Positions 1 through 10,542 of a stretch of DNA of 64,000 nt are shown here, in pieces. Origin of the DNA: Dermanyssus gallinae (Eukaryota > Arthropoda > Arachnida > Mesostigmata > Dermanyssidae); contig QVRM01002099.1 of the NCBI GenBank assembly GCA_003439945.1, positions 124,001-188,000 of the forward strand. Direction: 5' to 3'. Below the pieces are notes generated by a model, which was not told the origin of the DNA, searched no databases, and worked only from the letters and a program-made list of their open reading frames with translations. How positions within the stretch are numbered: position 1 is the stretch's first letter; every line of letters begins with the position of its first letter. Both the position numbers and the translations under genes were made by a program.

Positions 1-67
<67 letters not shown>
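1..67. repeat. (AT)n microsatellite at window edge
   Basis: Uninterrupted alternating AT for 67 bp, running off the left end of the window, so its true length is unknown. Confidence 0.97.
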
Positions 68-69
<2 letters not shown>

Positions 70-302
70 TGCCTTATTGAAGTGTAAAACATGCAGTTCC
101 ACACACTATGCGGTCACTACGCGATGGCGTTTGCTCTATGCACATACACAAAACTGTAAAGAGTTGTGATCATATCTGCCTGTTTGTTTACGTTGTGCTG
201 TCATATACACGTTTTTATTATGTATTGTAGAATAACGCAATTGTAAGTCCAACTTCGTGAGGAGTTATAGTATATATATATCGTTGATGTGACATTACTT
301 TA

Positions 303-330
303 AATAATAATAATAATACAAATAATAATA

Positions 331-374
<44 letters not shown>
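303..374. repeat. (AAT)n trinucleotide array
   Basis: About 70 bp of AAT repeats with two single-base interruptions (aca, agt). The opposite strand reads as poly-Tyr/poly-Ile because the repeat lacks stops in some frames; this is not coding. Confidence 0.95.
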
Positions 375-375
<1 letters not shown>

Positions 376-895
376 TACAAAATTACTGATACTACTATTA
401 GCGTATTCATATTGTTTATACTTTAGTATTGTGATATAATTTTTCTTTTGTCTTCTTGCACGGCATACGGAACAATGGCCTGTTCTGGCTGGCCGACTCT
501 GTCGTTTCAAAATTGATCCACTACTGCATTCAACATTGATGCAAAATCTTGTCGTCGACGACCGAAACGGGCAAATTATCGACAACGCTCATTGTTGCGT
601 TTAAGTCTATGGTGTTTGGGAACCCAAAAAAGCGTTTCGACCCGATCGATTGCTTCAATTCCATTGATGTACACGCTGATGAGTAGCCGACAAATAACCG
701 CACATGACGTAAGTTCAATCAATGCTTTCGAAACGTGAGCCGACCTGGAGGTGGGGTTTTTGAAGACGTGTTTTTGAAACTGCACGCGTTAATCGTAAGC
801 TGTAATTTTAGGACTTCTGCTACAGTTTATCTGACTAAGCCAGTCCGGTTGAATTGCCAACATAAAAAATAACAGGCATGAAAGAGAGGAAGGGG

Positions 896-898
<3 letters not shown>
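375..898. other. Stretch without recognisable gene
   Basis: Single-copy looking DNA between two microsatellites. Overlapping minus-strand frames of 60-70 codons occur here (530-785) but lack splice or homology support. Only the SINE-like fragment stands out. Confidence 0.5.
715..765 (+). repeat. Possible tRNA-derived SINE fragment (B-box side)
   Basis: The stretch gagccgac-ctggaggtgggg-ttttga resembles gagccgac-gggactcggaggtggga-tttgaac near 10 kb, suggesting two copies of a short dispersed element with a tRNA-like 3' block. Only about 35 bp can be aligned by eye, so the assignment is tentative. Confidence 0.25.

Positions 899-936
<38 letters not shown>
899..936. repeat. (AT)n microsatellite
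   Basis: Perfect AT dinucleotide run, 38 bp. Confidence 0.95.
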
Positions 937-939
<3 letters not shown>

Positions 940-1263
940 GACACTTCCCCGGCGGGGAATCTGCTAAACATCCACAAGTAGAGTATAGGTCGCCAGGAGT
1001 CTTAGTCTTGATGTTAATTTCGGGGAGTTTGATCTTTGTCGTCGATTTCGAAACAACGACTCGTATCAGTGGCCAGCTACTTTAGGAGCTTCTACGTATC
1101 CAATTGTATGCATCATTTACCATGTACTAATACTCATCCTTCGCGTGTAACTTGCTTGCCTTTATGCCACTTGCATACTGATGATGGGCAATTATTCGTC
1201 GTATTCGGCAGCGAAGTAGCTTTACTCGCCTTAATAGCATTAAACGTACCTGGTTTGAATTCG

Positions 1264-1282
1264 TATATATATATATATATAT
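1264..1282. repeat. Short (AT)n microsatellite
   Basis: Perfect AT run of about 19 bp. Confidence 0.85.
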
Positions 1283-1555
1283 ACAACATAATCGACATCG
1301 ATTAAATCGAAAATGCTTATTTTCTCTATGGCATATTTGTTGGCATACCACTACGACTTAGCCTTAGCTGATTTTTTGTCTATGTAAGACTCATTTGTTA
1401 GCTGCATTGCACAGCAAGCATGTCGGCCTTGACAAAGAAAGCAACAGAAAACAACAAAAACCGCAGCAAGAACAGATGTCTCAATAGAAAACAAGAGAGA
1501 GAAAGAGAGATGGTGCATTACCATCCACCCCCCCCCCCATTACTGTGCGTTTGCT

Positions 1556-1645
1556 GGACGCTGTTGCTGCTGCTGCCGCCGCTATTGGTATTGTTGTTGT
1601 TGTTGTTGCTGCTTTTGTTGTTGTTGTTGCTGTTGTTGTTGTTCG
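1556..1645. repeat. Imperfect (TTG/CTG/CCG)n array
   Basis: About 90 bp of T/G-rich triplets (ctg, ttg, ccg, gta) preceded by a C10 run near 1528. The plus frame reads poly-Leu/Val and the minus frame poly-Thr/Ala, all from repeat composition. Confidence 0.85.
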
Positions 1646-1764
1646 CACACGCAGCGATTTGCCGGCATCAAGCCATTCAACACATACACAAGTCAAGGTG
1701 GTTGGATGTCGGTCTCAATCGGATCTCGATCGCCTCTGGATCGCTCCTTAGCAACACGCGGTGA

Positions 1765-2500
1765 TCTGGACGCGCGGCCATTGTGGATTGTTGTCTTGGC
1801 CGTTGTCGTCGCCGCTAGAAGACGAGGATTCGCTGTCGGATTCGTCGTCGTTGTCGCCGTTGTCTTCGGCTTCGTCGAATGTTAGCCATGTTGAGCAAGT
1901 CACGATGTCGCCAACGCGGCATAGGGCCGGCAAGCGACTGCGTCTGTATACTGAGAAACACAAACGTTGTAACTCGCACCGTTTAGCTGTTCGAATGCTC
2001 GATATTTATTACTATTATCCACCGTCAGTCTCAGCGGGGCGATGAGGCAAGAAGAAGTGGAGGAGAAGCCGCCGCCTGTTCGGTTCTCTATCAGCGGTGT
2101 TCAATCGTGTATTGACGCTGCTCGTATTAGTAGTTCTTAGACATTCTTAAAAACAAAAAAAATAGTAATAGTAGTAGTAGTCGTGATGGTAGTTGGTAGA
2201 GACAGTTGAAGTTGTAGCGGCAGTCGTAGTAAATTTAGGCATCATGAGATGCAGCAAGCAATAAAAAAGTCACCGAGTCTTTTCGAGTTCAGACTGTCTC
2301 TAAGACAAACGCGCGCGTTCTCTCTCTCCCCCCCCCGCCCTCTCTCTCTATCCCGTTCTTTCTCCTAGATAGATTTTGCCATACGCGATAGATGTATGTG
2401 CTTGGCTCACGAGTAGGATGTATCAATTGGCGACCGCCTTCATCGGCCATCCGATGTCACTTATTTCATGACGTTGTTTACAGCCACGTCAAATGTCGCC
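1765..2500. other. Triplet-biased DNA without recognisable gene
   Basis: Contains diffuse gtc/ttc triplets (1800-1875), a short (agt)n patch near 2165-2185 and a C/T-rich patch at 2320-2365. Open frames on both strands at 1748-2045 are Ser/Asp-rich mirror images of each other, as expected of triplet repeats. Confidence 0.5.
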
Positions 2501-2514
2501 TAATTTAGGGCGCA

Positions 2515-2650
2515 ACAACAACAGCAGCAACAAAGGCTTCTATTGCCTTTGTTGTCGTTGTTGTTCGTCCTGTCGCTGCTAATCCATCTTGTTGTTGTTG
2601 TTGTTCCACCTTGTTGTTGTACCACCTTGTTGTTGTTGTTGTGGCTGTTG
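2515..2650. repeat. Imperfect (TTG)n/(CAA)n array
   Basis: Begins as caacaacaacagcagcaac (2513-2532) and switches to ttgttgttgttg (2550-2650), i.e. complementary triplet arrays facing each other over a short distance. Confidence 0.85.
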
Positions 2651-3234
2651 TTTTGGTAACGACGAGACAACCACCGCTATGGCTGCTTTGCGGTGGCTGA
2701 TCGCCGGCCCGCCTCGATCGTCCTGGGGTCTTTCTCAAGCTCCTCCAAGCGCCTCGTCTTCTTCTCGTCGTCGGCTGGCTTTCCGGCTCTTCGATTGATT
2801 AGTAAACGAATGGCTGTCATCTATCCATCCACCGAGCGAGCGAACCATCGCGATCGTCATCTATCTCACCGAGTAGTAGTAGTAGTCCTTAGATTGTTCC
2901 AATTCCTGTTAGGTCGGCGCCGCCTGCTGCTGCTGCTGCTGATGCACAAACGAGCATTGTACCCGACCGCCGCATCATACAGGCAGCTGTTGTGGTATCC
3001 GTATCCGGCTGTCGCGATACTGGACATGCGACGCACTGGTGGGACAGACGCACAAATGAGGCGGATAAGATAAAGCGCTAGATAAAGTTGGCACGCGCGT
3101 CTTTGTGTAGACTCCGATCGCATCGAACGAAGCATCGAGCAAGATGAACAACAAGACGAACCCCAAGCCAAAGCAAGCAACCGACTGATAGAGGAAAAGC
3201 ATCCGAGAGATGCGCGCACGGGAGAAAGAGACCA

Positions 3235-3237
<3 letters not shown>

Positions 3238-3271
<34 letters not shown>

Positions 3272-3303
3272 TGAAGGCAGAGAGAGAGAGATAGTTTGGA
3301 ATG

Positions 3304-3342
<39 letters not shown>
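3238..3342. repeat. (GA)n microsatellite pair
   Basis: Two (GA)n runs (about 3238-3268 and 3309-3342) separated by a unit containing gtgaaggcagagag and gaatgaaggcagagag, suggesting a local duplication of GA plus gaaggcag. Confidence 0.9.
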
Positions 3343-3348
<6 letters not shown>

Positions 3349-3719
3349 GCAGGATTGCTCAACTAGATCCTGCGGTGAACCTGACTGTCTACTTGGTAAC
3401 CTGGCATACCTGTCTGCTGCGTGTTTGTTTGCTTGGTTGCTTGCTGTCTGGCCGCCTGGCTGCGCTGCGTGACGACTATATCTCACCTTGTTCGCCGTGT
3501 ATGGGTGTGCACCGCTGATATGTTGGTGACGCTGAGCACCAGCAGCATTTCTAGCAGCAGTAGCAGCAGCAGAAGCAAAAGCAGCGGCGTTGTTTGTGCC
3601 AGCCGCCAGCGGAACTGCGCCGAGGGCCCGCGAGCGCATTCCTAGATGGAACTTCTCTCTACTCAGCCTTTCGAAGTAAGCCGACTACTCATGAGCCACA
3701 TTGCTATGATAGGTGGATG

Positions 3720-3805
3720 TAGATCCGTACCACCACCACCACCACCACCATCATCATCACTACTGTTACCACCACCACCACCACTATCATCACTACCACT
3801 CATAC
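3720..3805. repeat. (CAC)n/(CAT)n array
   Basis: About 85 bp of cac and cat triplets. The plus frame reads poly-His, which is not evidence of coding. Confidence 0.9.
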
Positions 3806-3850
3806 GATGAGCGTTACGTGATTCATAGGTTGCCGATCGGTTTGTTAGCC

Positions 3851-3869
3851 GGGGGGGGGGGGGGGGGGG
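3851..3869. repeat. G19 homopolymer
   Basis: Nineteen consecutive G residues, unusually long for a genomic G run; its length should be treated as approximate because such runs are prone to sequencing error. Confidence 0.9.
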
Positions 3870-4514
3870 TCGGTCGGTCGTCGGCCGTGCATCTCAAAGC
3901 GAAGGGGGACCGGAGCCGGGGTCGGTCGGAACGATTGGAATTTCGTATGTTGCCAATCTTACATCTCAGCTACGCTCTAGCTAGGCGCCTTCTAGGCATC
4001 TGGCCATGCTGCCGCGTAGCTTCGTCGACTTGCTGCACGACAACGCGCCACGTTCATGTCGAAAATGCTGATGGAAGCATCGACGACTACGACGTCGACA
4101 ACTACGACGACAATAACAATAATAACAACAACAACAACGACTGCGAGCACGACGATGATATTTCGTTTTCCCCGCGCTCTTATTCAGCTTCTTTCTTTTT
4201 TCTTTCTTTATCTTCTTCTCTGTTCCGGTTGCTAGTGGTGCGCGCATTCGGACTTACGTACCTGGTTACCGACGACTTGGTTGAACTTGGACAACCGGCA
4301 GCTCGCCGTCACAGAGAACAACAGATCGTGAACGCGATTGCTTGTCAGAAAATCGTTTAGCCATTGTACCACTGGTATGCTTCGCTCTTAGCGGAGAAGG
4401 TGGAAGAGGCGGCAGCAGCAGCAGCGGCGGCTCCGTTCTCCCACGCGAACAAGGGCAGTGCGTTGTTATGGCAGTCATCGAAATGTCGTCATGAATGCGA
4501 TGCGTGTGCGGGAA

Positions 4515-4580
4515 GAGAGAGAGAGAGCGAGGTAGAGGGGGAAAGAAAGAGGGAGGGGGAGAGAGGGGGGAGGGGGGAAA
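4515..4580 (+). repeat. G/A-rich tract with G-run clusters
   Basis: Polypurine stretch with consecutive G4-G6 runs spaced by 1-5 bases (4552-4577), compatible with a G-quadruplex on the plus strand. Confidence 0.7.
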
Positions 4581-5018
4581 GAGTGAACATGGGGATACAG
4601 TTGAGGGAAGCTAGCTGGGAGTACGCGAATCGAGGGATGAGGTGGAGGCAAAATAGCAGACATGTCAGCAGACTCGTCGGGCTTAGAAGCCTGTTCCATA
4701 CATAACACGGTGCGTGCGCGGTTCAGGTTTGCTGGCTACGGGAGCAACAACAAGGCGGCCACAACGACGTCCTATAGTCTAGGAGACTCAATAGCATACA
4801 GGGAGGGGGGAGTAGACGAGAAGTAGACATGCGGAAAAGAGAGCGGGGGAGAGAGAAAGGGCGCTATGGGGGGCTATCGAAGCTATTAGCATCAGGGATC
4901 AGAGATAGAGGTGCACAGACTAGCGTATTAAGCCTATCGGGAGGAACCCACTGATGATCGAGTTGAATACATCGCTTCTTTGTTGTTCCAATCGTCTGCT
5001 TTCTCTCCTTATATTCAA

Positions 5019-5022
<4 letters not shown>

Positions 5023-5087
<65 letters not shown>
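5023..5087. repeat. (AT)n microsatellite
   Basis: 65 bp of perfect AT. Confidence 0.95.
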
Positions 5088-5091
<4 letters not shown>

Positions 5092-5588
5092 TAACAAAGC
5101 TCTTATAGACGAGGCAGTCCGGAGGCAGCAGGGAGAGATAATAAAGCAACATGATGACGGCGAACTGTTGGAATCTGTTGGCTACTCGGCTGGAATTCGA
5201 CCACTCGTGAGGCACTTCCATTTGTAAGCAATGCCGTGCAACACTGTTTTCGATCAGAGTAATACGAGAATATCCTCGAAATTGTCCGTATGCCGCACTG
5301 GCGCGAACCTCTCGACTGGCCGACGTGTACAGCGCACGAGTGCAACATTTATCGCTGATGCATTATGACCCCGTGGAAAGCAATTTCACGATGTAGTCTA
5401 AGGCTTTAGGCCGTGGACTGCATGCTGGTCATAATATTCAATCTATAAGCTTACGTTTCTTGTCTACAAGAGAAACAGTCGCGTTTCACCTTAGCAATAA
5501 GTTTCCTTCCGATGTAGTCCTATGAACCACTTTGTCCTTTTCATCCCATTTGGGGAAACATCAGTTGGTAGAAAGTACAGAGTGGACA

Positions 5589-5589
5589 A

Positions 5590-5681
<92 letters not shown>
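5589..5681. repeat. Compound (AC)n(AT)n microsatellite
   Basis: Short AC run (5589-5601) leading into about 80 bp of AT with one tac interruption near 5631. Confidence 0.95.
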
Positions 5682-5684
<3 letters not shown>

Positions 5685-7503
5685 CGTAAGCGGATGATAG
5701 CAAATCGAAAACTAAGCGCATAGAGAAGGTTTGTGGCTAGAAACGTTCAGCCTGAATGCGCTAGTAACGACGATGATGGCCTTCAAGGTAGGAAGATGAT
5801 AAAGCCAGAGCCGCTGTTAAGCATGACTACTACAGCCCCCCAGTCTTTCTGCACGGCACACCGCGAACCCCCGATCCTGTCCGCCCGACAGTGTGCGCGG
5901 TGTCTGCTGCGGTATAGGTATGGGTCCTCAAGGGGACGACGCAGGCGAAGAGGAGAGGACATACACATGTGGAGGTTGTGGATAGATGGATAGATCTGCT
6001 TCTACATAGCATGAGGAATAGGGCACGCCGGCCGGCCTGCTTCTGCGGCCTGTGTACATTGAAACCGGAGGGGAGCCACAAGAGCCACGGTGAGCACTGA
6101 GCACCCGAGAACATTGAGGAGACAACTTAAGCCGCTTGCGCCGCTGCACTGACTTGAGGCTCGCGCTCGCTGACGGCCGGATTGGGCCGATACCAGCAGG
6201 GCTATCGCAGCCAACCAAGGCAGTACGGCCGGCTGCCGCCCCACCAGCGCCAAGCGGCTTCGAACCGCTCTCCAACAACCGACTCCGTTCAGCACACAGT
6301 GGGCTGGGCTGGGCTGCGGCGACAAACCTTATCGTCGTTGTACACACTCCGCACCGCATACCCTACTATAGCGCTGCTAAGATTACTCGTAGAATTAAGT
6401 ATTATTAAGTGTTTAAATAATTAACATTTGCTGCTCAGCATCGGCGGCATCGCCGACGGCCACAGCAGCAGCAGCACGGCCGTCACTAACCATTAGATAG
6501 CGCGAGTGTGCAGGGGGATTGGACAGGAGTGGTGGGAGGAACGAAGAGGTTCAGGCAACGAACGAGTCGTCGACAGACAGTGTGATGTCCTCTTGATGCG
6601 ATGTCTTCTTGGAACACTTGCTTGGAAAAAGACTTTTAAGAACGAAACGAAAAAAAGAAAAGGCCACAATAGCCGCTGTAACAGTTAAGAATGGCATTGT
6701 CGTCGACGACGACGACGACGTTGACAACAGCAAAGCAACAACAACAACAACAACAACCACCCCTTAGCAACAAAGACAATAATATTGTCGACAACAACAT
6801 CTGCACTGACCGGCGATACCAGCAAGAATGGCAGATGAAGGAGCTGTTGCAGCAGCAGACGTGAAAGTGACGAAAGACGGACGACTCGCCGGCCAAGAAG
6901 GAAACCTTAGACAGCCTTTCGTTCAGACGGTTCTACTTTCTCTTCCTCTTCTTGTGTTCGGAGTCGCTAACTGAGCCGATGAACGTGGACTGTCCACCCG
7001 TCGCCGCTGCTTCTGCGTCTATGCTGAAGTGGTCCCTGCCACTTCGAGCCAGCCGTCAGGACTCGAGAAACGAGCGCCCTCACAACGAGGGATTCTTGTC
7101 TTCGGGTCAATTCCGTAGTTCCATTTTCCCCTATTCGTTCACCCTGCCGCTTCGTTCTTTTATTTCGCGATGCTGCGAGGACCGCTCCGGTCACTCCTTA
7201 TCGTTGCCGCCGCCACATCCGCCACGATTTCCACACTGTTTCGCTCGCACTTGCTCATTAGATTCGCTGACCTCGCGGAGAAGTCTGTCGCGCGTACTAT
7301 TTAAGTAGTCGCGGACTGTACACACACGCAGAGAGTCTGTCCCAACAAGCACTCCAAATCAAGATGGAAATTCCTCCTCGGCATCCTTATTTTCTCCTTA
7401 GCAGTCACACTCGACGCTCGCCGACGTGATTATTTCGGCAGCTGCAGATTAAGGCTAAACGCCTGTTCTCCGTATCTGCATGTGTTTTAGATGCATATGT
7501 ATG

Positions 7504-7509
<6 letters not shown>

Positions 7510-7594
<85 letters not shown>
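7510..7594. repeat. (AT)n microsatellite
   Basis: About 85 bp of perfect AT, preceded by atgtatgtatatgt. Confidence 0.95.
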
Positions 7595-7596
<2 letters not shown>

Positions 7597-7825
7597 AAGC
7601 TGGATAACCCGAATGCTGGTTAATAAATTAAAGAAAAAATATTTATGTATATATATATGTTCATGCTGTCGAATTACGTCGTACCTTTCGATTTTAGCCA
7701 AAAGCTCTGGTACTTTTCTCTCGCACATCTCCTTATCATAATTTTATGCAGCTACTCCCCATCTAATATGCCTAAGCTCCGCATTGGGTGCGATTTTTCT
7801 GGAACGACAGCCATGATATTCTTAC

Positions 7826-7948
7826 AAGAACTCGTTACCGCGTCTTTGCTGTCCGACATAACTTTGCTCAGGATCTCCAGAAACGCGACGAGAGCTGCTA
7901 TCAAACCTTTACCATGGGATGAGGGCATCAGGGCCCGCTTTGTATGTC
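7826..7948 (-). CDS. Candidate internal exon, unidentified product
   Basis: I do not recognise this protein. On the minus strand an acceptor (tatatgctcag at 7949-7959) is followed by 123 nt open in one frame, ending at a donor GTAAGAAT (7825 downwards). The frame encodes a mixed-composition peptide with a hydrophobic stretch (GLIAALVAFLEILSKVM) and a polar end, unlike the repeat-derived frames around it. If read through the donor the frame stops at 7752. An overlapping plus-strand frame of 130 codons (7645-8037) is the competing interpretation. No neighbouring exon could be joined with confidence, so this may be chance. Confidence 0.22.
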
Positions 7949-8039
7949 CTGAGCATATATACATTTTCTCGCACTTGCAACCAAATCTTTTGAATTTTTT
8001 TTATCCATTTTTCTCTGTTTTGCTTCGTGTGAGATAGGC

Positions 8040-9103
8040 AGACTACGGAAGTGGAAGGAGTCCATATGTCCTCGTATGATAATTTATAGACGTTTACGAT
8101 GATCAAATAAGGCTATACGGCTACGTAAGGTAGACTGGCAGATAACGTGTCTGGGACGTGTTTAATTTGCTTAAGTTAACCATGTTATGCATTACTGACC
8201 AAGCAACAAAAACGAGCATACCGTTAAGCAATATATTTTTTTATTATTATGCAATTCATAGAAATGCATCCTATCCATCCATCAACGAAAGGTGAAATTA
8301 AGACCATGCTGGATGTGGTGTTGATTAAGCTCTTGTACAAAAGTATGTCTGGCGCTTTGCCACAGTTGTGCGTCAAATTACAAGGCATTGTGACTAGAAT
8401 AGGGCAAACGCACTCTCGGTTGCCGATAGCAACCTTGCAGACATTGTGATAAACTTGCTCCTACAACTTCACTTGAGACTTGAGAAGTATGGCGTAGATT
8501 TAGGTTAGTCCAAAACTTGAATATCTTAAAACTGTCAGCTCCGTCCAGTGCCTACACTTTGCGGAACGGCCCTGGAGCGGCCTTAAATGAAACTTTCATT
8601 ATGATTTGGATAGATTAAAATCAGCCTGCAGATTATAGTGGTTTCAACTTCTGTTTAGCGCTGTCGTTAAGTCAGTGTCGAATTGCTCTAATGGGCAGCT
8701 TATTCAATTAACTAGTAACAAGTATATTATAATGTGAGTGATTCCGAATAGAAGTATTATTATAATAATATTGATAATTGTATATATATTCTGTAAAGCG
8801 CCAGCAATTTACATAGCTGACCTAAAAAACTTTTCCGGGCCAACTCTCAGCCAACATTTAACGTTCACAGATTTGCTTTTGCATTGCTTCGTAAGACGGA
8901 CCCCCTAAATACAGATGTGCAACGGTGAGGACCGAACATACATTGATTTCGTAGCTGGCCTAAATACAAGTGGATCAGTTTGTGGCAGGGATTCACCGCA
9001 TAACGCAGTGCAGCCCTAGTTGTAGTTAGTATGAGTGACTCCATATACTTGAACAATTGTGTAGTTCACGTAGCTCCAGAACACGCACATGTGATTAACG
9101 GGC

Positions 9104-9105
<2 letters not shown>
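8040..9105. other. Low-repeat stretch without recognisable gene
   Basis: About 1 kb with few microsatellites. The longest plus frame (8249-8449, 66 codons) has no splice or homology support. The dispersed repeat at 8820-8910 is the only element seen. Confidence 0.45.
8820..8910. repeat. Dispersed repeat copy 1
   Basis: Similar in the same orientation to 19243-19335: both contain a block reading aactttt-cggg-act-tcagccaa-atttaac, then a diverged middle, then attgctt and cggacccc. By eye the identity is roughly two-thirds to three-quarters over about 85 bp. Family unknown. Confidence 0.55.

Positions 9106-9163
<58 letters not shown>
9106..9163. repeat. (AT)n microsatellite
   Basis: About 58 bp of perfect AT. 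Confidence 0.95.
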
Positions 9164-9164
<1 letters not shown>

Positions 9165-9627
9165 GTTGTGAAATGCTATGGGCCCGGGACTTGTACGGAT
9201 GCGAAGAACTTAAGATTAGATAAGACTGCATTGTACCGAGGGCACAATGCACGACACCAATTATAAGGCTGCAGCTGCTGTTGCTGGCATTGATGTTAGA
9301 TCATCGCGCTTTACTGTACGTCATTCTGTCTCCGCATCGCCTTATCGCATGCATAGAAAATCACCTTACACCTGGGCAGGTGAATCCGATCCCTCACAGT
9401 CGGACTGCTGTGGAATAGAGCAAACAGGCTCTAGTCTTATCTGCTATCTCGGCTCCAACTCCGCGGCCACTCAAGCTCACACTTATTTTGGGAAGTGCCA
9501 CTAGGCCGCAAAGTGCCACCGGGCCAATTTAGCGGCATAGAACTGAACTTGTGACTTGCGCACTATCCCTGCCACTGGAACTAGAACCCAAGAAAGTGGC
9601 TGTGCTCTTTTTGTAGGTTGGTCTTGT

Positions 9628-9722
9628 TCTGTTGTTGTTGCTGTTGCTGTCGCTGTTGCTGTTGTTGTTGTTATTGCTGTTGTTGTTGTTGTTGCTGTTG
9701 TTGTTGCCGCTGCTGTTGCTGA
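9628..9722. repeat. (TTG/CTG)n array
   Basis: About 95 bp of gtt/gct triplets. The opposite strand reads poly-Asn/Ser; both readings come from the repeat. Confidence 0.9.
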
Positions 9723-9939
9723 TTATGGAGATGCTCTTCTCTGCTATTATAGAATATAGTTCTTGCCGTTTTGTGCTCGCTTGTTCCTCCCCTTCTCTGG
9801 CCCTTCTATTAAGTTTCGGATGCAAAGTTAGCGATGATAATAGTGATGCGGGGGAGGCGGGTGACAGCTATTGCACGGGTATTACCGTAGACGTAAATAT
9901 AACGTGAAACGCTGGAGTATTTATCATTTGATACGACCG

Positions 9940-10030
9940 CATGTGCGTTAGCGCAGTTAGTAATCTATCAGACAGCTGCTAAGCATAAAGTTCGAGCCGA
10001 CGGGACTCGGAGGTGGGATTTGAACTACTA
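9940..10030 (+). repeat. Possible tRNA-derived SINE fragment
   Basis: A tRNA-like A-box (ttagcgcagttagtaa at about 9948-9963) is followed some 55 bp later by ggaggtgggatttgaac (10008-10024), which resembles the T-arm/B-box of tRNA-derived SINEs. The downstream block resembles 738-765. It is not a foldable intact tRNA gene. Copy number could not be tested. Confidence 0.35.
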
Positions 10031-10413
10031 CTACTAATACTACTAGTTTCGGGTAGTTTGCTACTATTAATATGCAAAATTATAGTATACGCAGCTAATC
10101 GACCCGGTTAAAAATGGATGAAGTCTATGACACAATGAAATAGCAGCCGAAGCACGGCAAAAGCACAACTATGAATCACTATATGTATGTGGGTAGGCGA
10201 TACGTGGTTTGCCATCTTAGTGCGCACAACGCCAACCAGGCTATCATCCATCTTCTATTAGCGCAAACACGACTACTCGAACAAGCCTGGCGTAAATAAC
10301 TGGTCCAACCTCTATTAATTATACTTCAATGTGCCAACATGGTAATCATTTGGGAGACTGCATGCGTAGCTATTGGCCAACTGGTTACGATGTCAGCCAT
10401 AATCGCACGTGAG

Positions 10414-10542
10414 CTAAGCTTCTCGATTTTTATTTGGTTCGTCATCCTCAGCTTTTTTTTTCTTGTTTAGCATACGTTTTGACGATGGTGATAAAACGCT
10501 GGACGGACACACGCTATCTTGCTTGACGACGAACAGCACCCC
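10414..10542 (-). CDS. Candidate terminal exon of the minus-strand model
   Basis: 43 codons including a TAG stop at 10414-10416, following a cgcatag acceptor at phase 0. The last 15 residues are a KKKK run followed by an acidic/polar tail (AEDDEPNKNREA), typical in style of a cytoplasmic or nuclear-facing C-terminus. No canonical AATAAA was seen just downstream. Confidence 0.25.
   Translation of the reverse strand, partial: GVLFVVKQDSVCPSSVLSPSSKRMLNKKKKAEDDEPNKNREA

Noticed and set aside
2866..3639. 257-codon minus frame
   Set aside because: It crosses both (GA)n arrays and triplet patches; other frames are open in the same place and no motif is seen.
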